11,642 nucleotides of DNA from CAZQEZ01 sp964592475 (GTDB taxonomy: Bacteria > Bacteroidota > Bacteroidia > Cytophagales > Cyclobacteriaceae), in NCBI GenBank assembly GCA_964592475.1, contig CAZQEZ010000133.1, positions 1-11,642 on the forward strand, in the 5' to 3' direction. The translations under genes and the position numbers were made by a program. A model generated the notes under the pieces. The model worked only from the letters and a program-made list of their open reading frames with translations, searched no databases and had not been told where the DNA came from. Below are positions 6,474 to 11,642 of the stretch, one piece after another (position 1 is the first letter of the stretch; each line of letters begins with the position of its first letter).

Positions 6474-8276
6474 AAAGGAAGTAAGCTGAGGCAAAAAAAC
6501 TTCCTGATAAAGTAGCATTAGCATGAAAGTAACTACCAATAAGTAAATAAAAGTAACCGGTAGTCCTACATAAAAAAAGTCTTTGAAATTGTAACCACCT
6601 GGCCCATAAACAATCAAATTGGTTTGGTAACCTATTGGCGTGAGAAATGCTGCTGAGGCTGCATAAGCTACACCCAGATAAAGGGGGCTCCCGTCAATTT
6701 GTAAATTTTGGGCTATGGCATATGCTAAAGGAAAAGTAATAGAAACCGCCCCTACGTTGGTTATAAAAGAAGTAAGCAAAGTAGTAACTAATAATAATCC
6801 AACCAATATAGCAATCATACCAAAAGGTGCTAAGGCTTGCACCATATAATTGCCCAACAAATTACCAGTACCTGTTTTGATAATTGCCTGGCCAATAGCC
6901 AACGAAAACACTAGAATGGCAATTAAATTCAAATCTAATTCTCGTTTCACATCTTGTAAATTAATTAAATTGAACGCTGCCATGATTGAAAAAATGATAA
7001 GTAGTGAAGAGAAAAGGGACATTTTGCCTAAAATCAATAAAACAATTGCTGCTACTACACTCATCCCTAGTGCATAAAACTTCTTTTTGCCTGGTTTTGT
7101 AATTTCTCTTAGTTTGGAAACCACATAAATATCCCTGTAAATATCTGCACGGTTGATAAAGTCGCTGCCGGCATAAAGAAGCAAGAGATCACCACTGTTC
7201 AGTTTTATTTCTCCTATTTTTCCTCGCAGCTTTTCACCGTTGCGATGTATGGCCACAATAGCCGCGTCGTACCTTTCTCTAAAGCTGCCTTCCTTTACGG
7301 TTTTGCCAATTAAACTGCTATTGTTACTCACTACTGCTTCTACCACATCTACTTTACTGTTGGCATTAATCGCGTGGTTGGCTTCATCCGGCAGCATTAG
7401 CCCATAGCCTTTCTTTATCAGGTCAACAATATTTTGGGTATCTCCGGCAAATATCAACACGTCATCCTGTTCTACAATCTCAGATGGCTCTACAGGTGAT
7501 ATCACTTTATTTTTACGAATGATCTCGACCAGATAAACACCTTTTAAATTACGCAGGCCTGCATCGATAATCGTTTTGTTAACAATTTTAGCAGAAGCAG
7601 AAATTTTAGCCTCCAATAAATACTCTCTTTGTTTCTCTTTAAAACTTTGAATAGTGTCACTGTACTTTGGTAGCAGCTTGTAGCCAAAATTGGCCAGGAA
7701 GAAAATGCCGGCAATAGTAACAGCCACACCAATAAAAAGAAGGTGATAAGGATTGAGACCCGGTAAATTGAAGTCAATCAGAAAGCCATTGAGCACCAAA
7801 GTAGTGGAGGTACCGATCAGGGTGATCATTCCACCCATAATTGTTGCATACGACAATGGTATTAAAAGCTTACTGGGAGCAATGCGGTTATTTTTACCCC
7901 AATTAAATACATAAGGAGTCATAAGAGCCACTACTGGCGTATTGTTGATAAAGGTGGAAAGAAAAGCTACCTGGCTCATCATGCGAATTAGGAAGCCTTT
8001 GTAAGTGCGTGATTGGGAAAAAATAAGATCAAATAGCCGCTCAATATTGAAGTTTTTTCGTAACCCTGCTGTTATCAATATTAGCAATAATATACTTGCT
8101 ATGGATGGATTGGAAAAGCCGCTTAACACGTCATTTGTATTGAGAATACCGGTAATAGTAAAAATCAGCACTACAAATAAAAAGCCGATAGAGGGCCTTA
8201 CCAGGTCGCGATAAAGCAATAAAAACAATATGATTATTATTGTGATTACGAAAATAATTGTAACCGTCTCGCCCAT
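6468..8276 (-). CDS. SLC13/DASS-type anion permease with two TrkA-C domains
   Basis: A 602-aa inner-membrane transporter of the divalent anion:Na+ symporter (CitMHS/SLC13) superfamily, in the subgroup with two RCK_C/TrkA-C regulatory domains in the central loop. Relatives in algae and bacteria carry sulfate or other anions, but the substrate cannot be read from sequence. First membrane half about 5-203 with the hairpin motif TFINNTPVV at 108-116 and GTSTTLVLNG at 155-164; TrkA-C domains about 216-295 and 305-390; second membrane half 400-600 with the matching SFITNVGAV at 503-511 and TPIGYQTNLIVYGPGGY at 546-562. The repeated N-T/T-N hairpins mark the two ion/substrate sites. The start at 8276 is supported by an in-frame stop 15 codons upstream. 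A possible -7 box (TAATTTTG on the minus strand, 8396-8403) would give a leader of about 120 bases. Convergent with the LytTR gene. Confidence 0.93.
   Translation of the reverse strand: MGETVTIIFVITIIIILFLLLYRDLVRPSIGFLFVVLIFTITGILNTNDVLSGFSNPSIASILLLILITAGLRKNFNIERLFDLIFSQSRTYKGFLIRMMSQVAFLSTFINNTPVVALMTPYVFNWGKNNRIAPSKLLIPLSYATIMGGMITLIGTSTTLVLNGFLIDFNLPGLNPYHLLFIGVAVTIAGIFFLANFGYKLLPKYSDTIQSFKEKQREYLLEAKISASAKIVNKTIIDAGLRNLKGVYLVEIIRKNKVISPVEPSEIVEQDDVLIFAGDTQNIVDLIKKGYGLMLPDEANHAINANSKVDVVEAVVSNNSSLIGKTVKEGSFRERYDAAIVAIHRNGEKLRGKIGEIKLNSGDLLLLYAGSDFINRADIYRDIYVVSKLREITKPGKKKFYALGMSVVAAIVLLILGKMSLFSSLLIIFSIMAAFNLINLQDVKRELDLNLIAILVFSLAIGQAIIKTGTGNLLGNYMVQALAPFGMIAILVGLLLVTTLLTSFITNVGAVSITFPLAYAIAQNLQIDGSPLYLGVAYAASAAFLTPIGYQTNLIVYGPGGYNFKDFFYVGLPVTFIYLLVVTFMLMLLYQEVFLPQLTSFL
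6471..6505 (-). terminator. Terminator-like hairpin spanning the 3' end of the SLC13 gene
   Basis: On the minus strand a 7-bp perfect stem (AGGAAGT with ACTTCCT, 6476-6482 and 6499-6505, 16-base loop) lies in the last codons of the transporter gene and is followed at once by five Ts leading into the stop codon. This looks like an intrinsic terminator embedded in the end of the coding sequence. The loop is longer than usual. Confidence 0.4.
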
Positions 8277-8456
8277 AAATAATCCCCGATCTGCTAATAT
8301 AACTGGTTGTAAAATTCAAAAAAACGACAAATAAAATTTGGATCACCTCAATTATTATTGCCAATCTAAAGTCCACTATTGTAGATGTAAAATTACAAAA
8401 TTAAAGATACGAGGTATGTTCGTTCAGCTTTTTTTTCATTGGTTAAAAAAGGATAA

Positions 8457-8719
8457 TTATTTGTCTTTGCTATCGGTCACCTTACTCAAATTTTTATCCA
8501 GCCGGTGGTTTTCATACATTTCTATGGCTGCTTTTAATAAGCCAATCAAACTAATACCTAAAATTAACAAGCCAAAAGAGATCTCCTGTTGCACCGAGGC
8601 ATCGGATAAGAAAAATCCGGTAATACCACCTAACATCAATAGAAGGGTGCAAAAGCTTATAACGATCAGAAAAGCTTTGCCTTTTAAAGTAGCTTAATAA
8701 GTCCTTTTTCAACTATCAT
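8457..8719 (-). pseudogene. Small two-helix membrane protein gene, apparently frameshifted
   Basis: An intact frame from a Met codon at 8636 (or TTG at 8639) to 8457 encodes 59-60 residues with one clear membrane helix (FGLLILGISLIGLLKAAIEMY) and a charged tail ending TDSKDK. The same frame continues upstream through a second good membrane helix (AFLIVISFCTLLLML) to a stop at 8694 without any ATG, GTG or TTG start. A neighbouring frame begins at ATG 8719 (MIVEKGLIKLL) and hits TAA exactly there. Adding one T to the TTTAAAA run at about 8681-8687 joins them into an 87-aa protein with two helices. So this is either a true one-base deletion, a sequence error or a short form from an unusual start. 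Family not recognised. It is divergent from the HSDR_N_2 gene and lies upstream of the SLC13 gene on the same strand. Confidence 0.5.
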
Positions 8720-8742
8720 TTTTTCGATATCCAAATTATCCT

Positions 8743-8750
8743 CAAATTTG
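8743..8750 (+). promoter_or_regulatory. -7-like box of the HSDR_N_2 gene
   Basis: CAAATTTG differs from TAnnTTTG at one base and ends five bases before the ATG at 8756, the same near-leaderless layout as pyrF and maf. The box is its own reverse complement and lies in the 36-base gap between two divergent start codons, so it could alternatively be a binding site shared by both genes. Confidence 0.3.
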
Positions 8751-8755
8751 CCTCT

Positions 8756-9223
8756 ATGCCAACAACATTTGAAAAGCTCAACTTGCCAGAATTAAATTAC
8801 AAGTTAAAGCAAAAAGATGAGCAATACGAAATATTTGACTTAATAAGAAAAAAATATGTTTTACTTACCCCGGAGGAATGGGTAAGGCAACATTTTGTGA
8901 ATTACCTAATTAATCACCAGCATTATCCTAAATCTATGATACAGGTAGAGCGTGAAATAATTTACAACAATTTAAGCAAGAGGTTTGACGTTGTGGTGTA
9001 TGATCAAATGGGGGAACCATTTATGCTGGTGGAATGTAAAGCTGCCAGTGTTAAGCTTAGCCAGGAAACATTTGCTCAGGCTGCAACTTACAACCTCAAT
9101 TTAAAGTCAAACTACCTGGTAATAACCAATGGTAAGCAGCATTTTTGTTGTAAAATAGAACATAAGCTGAAAAAGTATGATTTTGTAAGCCAATTGCCCG
9201 CGTACCCTAAGGCTAATGGGTAA
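8756..9223 (+). CDS. Stand-alone HSDR_N_2 domain protein (PD-(D/E)XK nuclease-like)
   Basis: A 155-aa cytoplasmic protein matching the family named after the N-terminal domain of type I restriction R subunits (HSDR_N_2), which in Bacteroidota occurs as a short separate gene without hsdS, hsdM or helicase parts. Visible: the family opening FDLIRKKYVLLTPEEWVRQHF (20 to 47, with Glu40/41 as the first acidic position), the nuclease core KRFDVVVYD (Asp78) followed by MLVECKA (Glu93-x-Lys95), then ETFAQAATYNLNLKSNYLVITNG, the Q-x3-Y type element. All three catalytic positions of a PD-(D/E)XK fold are present, so it could be a nuclease, but its cellular role is not known and there is no restriction system nearby. 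Its last 11 bases overlap the 3' end of the opposite P-II-like gene. Confidence 0.88.
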   Translation: MPTTFEKLNLPELNYKLKQKDEQYEIFDLIRKKYVLLTPEEWVRQHFVNYLINHQHYPKSMIQVEREIIYNNLSKRFDVVVYDQMGEPFMLVECKAASVKLSQETFAQAATYNLNLKSNYLVITNGKQHFCCKIEHKLKKYDFVSQLPAYPKANG

Positions 9224-9480
9224 GCCACTGAGCATCGCTCACCAGGCAAATACCTCCTACTTTTTTCAAAAAAGCTCGCAACGGCTCCTTAATTTTGTCA
9301 AAATCCTGCTGTTCGCAAGCTAGCATTACGCTCACATTTTTAAAGCTTTCCGTAAGCCCGGCACCATCTTGCCAGCCTCTATCGCCCCTACCACCTTTTA
9401 CTTCCTCAAAAAGCGTGAAGCTATTTCTCCGAATTTTCAAATATACTTAATTCTTTCTCTTTAACAGCAAAAATTACCAA
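9213..9480 (-). pseudogene. P-II-like (GlnB/CutA-fold) small protein, frameshifted near its start
   Basis: The downstream frame (9213 to about 9425) reads SFTLFEEVKGGRGDRGW, then NVSVMLACEQQ and GGICLVSDAQWLTH. This resembles the small P-II-like signalling proteins with a ferredoxin-type fold: the V-x-G-x-G segment before the T-loop and the final GG-x3-V-x-D strand. Its only in-frame start is TTG at 9440, with a stop three codons above it, which would omit the first strand and helix. A second frame, beginning at TTG 9480 across the stop of the LytTR gene, encodes MVIFAVKEKELSIFENSEK and stops at 9421-9423. That is just what the missing first strand and helix should look like. Removing one A from the AAA at about 9424-9426 joins both into an 88-aa protein. 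Position last in the LytS/LytTR operon suggests a small-molecule-sensing accessory. The family call is by eye and tentative. Confidence 0.5.
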
Positions 9481-10217
9481 CCCAACATTTCCTTTAACTT
9501 TTGATAGCCAGATTTACTCACTGGCAATTTTTCACCACTTCTCAATTTTACTACATGACTTGATTTTTCCATCGGCTCTACCCTGCTAATTTGTGAAACA
9601 TTAACCAGGTAAGAACGATGCACACGAACGAATTCGTTGGCAGGCAAATGCGACTCGTAATATTTCATGGTGGATTGCTTCAAAAAATCACCTTTCTCGG
9701 CCACAATACGCACATAATCATCTTCTGCTTGCAAATAATGAACCTGGCTTACCTTCAGAATTTCTATTTTGTGTCCGGTTTTTACTACTACCCTGTCGAG
9801 TATTTGCTTATCTTCCTGTACATCATGCTGTAATTTTTGCAATGTAGTTTGCTCCTCCTTAAGGTTGATTTGCAATGCTTTTCTTACCGCTTGCTCAAAT
9901 CGCTCTTGCGAAAATGGCTTGAGTAGATAATCCACTGCATTTTGTTCAAATGCCTTCAGTGCGTATTGATCGTAGGCAGTAGTAAATATAATTAAAGGTG
10001 GAGCGTCCATTAATTCAAGTAATTCAAAGCCCGTGAGTTTAGGCATTTGAATATCTAAAAAAATTAAGTCTGGTTGATCTTTCTGAATAGCTTTAAACCC
10101 ATCAAACCCGTTATGACAGATAGCTTTAACTTCAATCACATCATCAAATGCTTGTAAGTATGTACAAATAATTTCAGTAGCTAATTTTTCATCATCAATA
10201 ATAATAGCTTTTATCAT
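9474..10217 (-). CDS. LytTR-family response regulator paired with the adjacent LytS-like kinase
   Basis: A 247-aa DNA-binding response regulator. Receiver domain about 3-120: IIIDDE with Asp8/Asp9, phosphoacceptor Asp55 in LIFLDIQMPKLTG, Thr80 (IIFTTAYDQYALKAFEQ) and Lys100 (DYLLKPFS). A linker follows, then the LytTR domain about 143-245 (RVVVKTGHKIEIL, VHYLQAEDDYVRI, FVRVHRSYLVNVSQI, LPVSKSGYQKLKEML). Its ATG overlaps the TGA of the kinase gene by four bases (ATGA), so the two are translationally coupled and almost certainly a cognate pair. It would be phosphorylated by the kinase and bind direct-repeat promoter sites; targets are not visible, though such pairs commonly control neighbouring envelope genes. 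The stop is immediately followed by the P-II-like frame. Confidence 0.95.
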   Translation of the reverse strand: MIKAIIIDDEKLATEIICTYLQAFDDVIEVKAICHNGFDGFKAIQKDQPDLIFLDIQMPKLTGFELLELMDAPPLIIFTTAYDQYALKAFEQNAVDYLLKPFSQERFEQAVRKALQINLKEEQTTLQKLQHDVQEDKQILDRVVVKTGHKIEILKVSQVHYLQAEDDYVRIVAEKGDFLKQSTMKYYESHLPANEFVRVHRSYLVNVSQISRVEPMEKSSHVVKLRSGEKLPVSKSGYQKLKEMLGW

Positions 10218-11278
10218 TTCATTGAATTTTGGGGTATTACCAATTCTACGTCATAAATAGTTTCCTGATTACTTATTTTCAATAAATCAGGATTACCATA
10301 AATCAGCTTTAGCCGGTTACGGATATTGGGTATTCCTATTCCAGCTCCCTTATGCTGCATGCCATCCGGATCAAAATTATTGCTTATTTTTATTAGCAAC
10401 CAATCATGGTCATGCGCTACCGATATCTTAATGATTACAGGCTCAAGGCTCTCATAAACGCCATGTTTGATCGCGTTTTCAAATATTGGCTGCAAAATAA
10501 ATGTAGGTATATTGTAGCTATTGGTTTGCACTGTAATATTTTTTACTACTTGCAAACGATCCCCAAATCGAATCTTTTCTATGGCAAGGTATTTTTCAAT
10601 ATTATCCAATTCTTCTTGTAAGGTAACCAGTTGCTCGTTATTTTCGGCCCTTAGCGAATATCGTAAGAATTCGGATAGCTTAATGATCATGTCCTGCGCT
10701 TGCTTAGGTTGAGAAATAGTAAGAGCGCTGATTGAATTAAGACTATTGAAGATAAAATGTGGATTTAATTGCGATTTTAGATTACTCAATTCCGCTTCAT
10801 TAATTAGGTGTCGCAACTCTGCTTCGTTGGCTTTTCTTATTTGCAGCAATTGATAATTTATAATAGTATAACATACCAATACCTGAATTATATAATAAAA
10901 AAAGCCGATCAGCAGTCTCCAAGATATGGTACTTTTGATTATAGCCACATAACCTGATTCGGTAGTTAAAATAAGCTTAAGCACGGCAAGTGATAACCAA
11001 AACCAACAGAAAACAAAAACCAGCCCAATTACAAGTTGAATCAATAAAAGGGAGATGAAATTTCGATTTTCATAATTATTATAAGCAACAGCATACCAAA
11101 TGCCAATTCCCATAATGGCAAAAATGAAATTAAAAACCGCGGCATCCAGCAAAGCTATTTGCCAAGCATTACCCGAAAAATATTGGTAAATAAAAATGCT
11201 ATGGAGCATTGCGATGAAACTCCATAGCATTAAATAAACTAAAAAAGACTTTTGCTTACTAATTAATGGATTTACCAT
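10214..11278 (-). CDS. LytS/YehU-like membrane sensor histidine kinase
   Basis: A 354-aa inner-membrane histidine kinase of the His_kinase (PF06580) type. Four hydrophobic segments at about 11-32, 41-64, 74-101 and 118-143 form a compact membrane sensor without a large external domain. A helical linker then leads to the H-box QLNPHFIFNSLNSI with the phosphorylated His174. The ATPase domain shows FILQPIFENAIKHGV (N-box, Asn268), the short DPDG region at 303-306 and the glycine lid GAGIGIPNIRNRL at 311-323. The length is normal for 4-helix Bacteroidota members. It starts seven bases after the stop of the LiaF-like gene and overlaps the LytTR gene by four bases. The association with a LiaF-like protein points to envelope or antibiotic stress sensing, by analogy with LiaF-LiaS-LiaR; this is inference. 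Confidence 0.95.
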   Translation of the reverse strand: MVNPLISKQKSFLVYLMLWSFIAMLHSIFIYQYFSGNAWQIALLDAAVFNFIFAIMGIGIWYAVAYNNYENRNFISLLLIQLVIGLVFVFCWFWLSLAVLKLILTTESGYVAIIKSTISWRLLIGFFYYIIQVLVCYTIINYQLLQIRKANEAELRHLINEAELSNLKSQLNPHFIFNSLNSISALTISQPKQAQDMIIKLSEFLRYSLRAENNEQLVTLQEELDNIEKYLAIEKIRFGDRLQVVKNITVQTNSYNIPTFILQPIFENAIKHGVYESLEPVIIKISVAHDHDWLLIKISNNFDPDGMQHKGAGIGIPNIRNRLKLIYGNPDLLKISNQETIYDVELVIPQNSMK

Positions 11279-11285
11279 TTTATCA

Positions 11286-11642
11286 TTATTTGTAAGCCTT
11301 TATTTCTCCCCCGCCAAAAATAACAGTACCGCGTAAATAAACTCTTTTGCCTGGGTTGGTACGTCCACTCAACGCTCTTTTATCACTATATCCTCCTAAT
11401 ATGGTTTGAACATCGTTTATTATTTCCCAATCAGCGGGTACAATAATGGTTATGCCTCCAAAAATCGCAAATATATCTATTACCGTATCATGGTGATCGG
11501 ATACTTGCGCATTGATCAGATTAATTTCGCTACCTCCGAAAACGGCTGTACATTGCCCGCCTTTCAAACTTTGGCTGGTGACGATTTTTTCACCGCCACC
11601 GAAAACAGAGGTTACTTCAAAAAAATCAGGGTCATTTTCTTC
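11286..11642 (-). CDS. LiaF-like / cell-wall-active antibiotics response C-terminal domain protein (partial, 5' end outside window)
   Basis: The reading frame is open from the window edge (11642) to TAA at 11286-11288, giving 118 visible residues; the N-terminus is cut off. The visible part is a beta-rich domain built on repeated F-G-G turns: SVFGGGEKI, AVFGGSEINL, AIFGGITIIVPADWEI, ILGGYSDKR and VIFGGGEIKAY. This is typical of the LiaF C-terminal (cell-wall-active antibiotics response) family, which folds as a short parallel beta-helix. Family members usually carry a membrane-helix region at the N-terminus, probably lying to the right of this window. In Firmicutes, LiaF holds the LiaS kinase inactive. 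Here the kinase gene follows after seven bases, suggesting a similar inhibitory or sensing partner. A TTG at 11567 is only an internal leucine, not the start. Confidence 0.8.
   Translation of the reverse strand, partial: EENDPDFFEVTSVFGGGEKIVTSQSLKGGQCTAVFGGSEINLINAQVSDHHDTVIDIFAIFGGITIIVPADWEIINDVQTILGGYSDKRALSGRTNPGKRVYLRGTVIFGGGEIKAYK

Noticed and set aside
8131..8376. 81-codon minus-strand frame overlapping the start of the SLC13 gene
   Set aside because: It begins at a GTG in the T-rich leader and overlaps the strong transporter frame by about 146 bases; its hydrophobic start reflects T-rich DNA, and the remainder has no coding character.
8428..8452. A/T-only hairpin behind the small membrane gene, considered as a terminator
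   Set aside because: The stem is built from T and A homopolymer runs with only one G-C pair, which arises easily by chance in this base composition.
8338..8697. 119-codon plus-strand frame across the small membrane gene
   Set aside because: It is antisense to the two-helix membrane protein frame and has no domain pattern; the minus-strand frame makes better sense.
8756..9223. Restriction-modification system
   Set aside because: Only the isolated HSDR_N_2 domain is present; there is no methylase, specificity or helicase subunit in the window, and this family normally occurs alone in Bacteroidota.

Overview
The window looks like a chromosomal segment of a Bacteroidota bacterium, most likely a Cytophagales/Flammeovirga-type lineage (inferred). 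The evidence is an AT-rich sequence without Shine-Dalgarno sites, TAnnTTTG-type -7 boxes just upstream of ATGs, LytTR regulators with a LytS-type kinase, an HSDR_N_2 stand-alone protein, and a relic that resembles a type IX secretion (T9SS) C-terminal signal.

Left part (1-3507): a strong hairpin terminator, then a leftward gene for a large membrane sensor (two membrane segments, HAMP-like, GAF, two PAS) with no recognisable kinase, cyclase or methyl-accepting output domain. Behind it lies about 0.8 kb of very AT-rich DNA with no convincing gene but several inverted repeats. Next (3508-4974) come a rightward RAYT/Y1-type HUH transposase-like gene and pyrF (orotidine-5'-phosphate decarboxylase). 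pyrF converges with a leftward maf gene (nucleotide pyrophosphatase). Between them, in frame directly behind the maf stop, is an orphan 30-residue reading frame that looks like the end of a T9SS-secreted protein.

Middle part (5781-8276): a rightward orphan LytTR response regulator ends tail-to-tail with a leftward SLC13/DASS-family transporter carrying two TrkA-C (RCK_C) domains. The two stop codons share the palindrome TTATAA. Upstream of the transporter is a small leftward two-helix membrane protein whose reading frame seems broken by one missing T. It is divergent from a rightward HSDR_N_2 (PD-(D/E)XK) gene.

Right part (9213-11642): a leftward operon, read from the right edge: a LiaF/cell-wall-active-antibiotics-response type protein (cut by the window end), a LytS/YehU-like histidine kinase, its LytTR response regulator (4-base overlap), and a short P-II-like gene that appears frameshifted near its start. 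I infer an envelope-stress two-component module with a possible P-II-like accessory.

Most genes belong to known families. The points most worth a second look are the T9SS-like tail behind maf, the two apparent single-base frameshifts in small genes, the RAYT gene with its structured AT-rich flank, and the near-leaderless promoter arrangement of pyrF, maf and the HSDR_N_2 gene.
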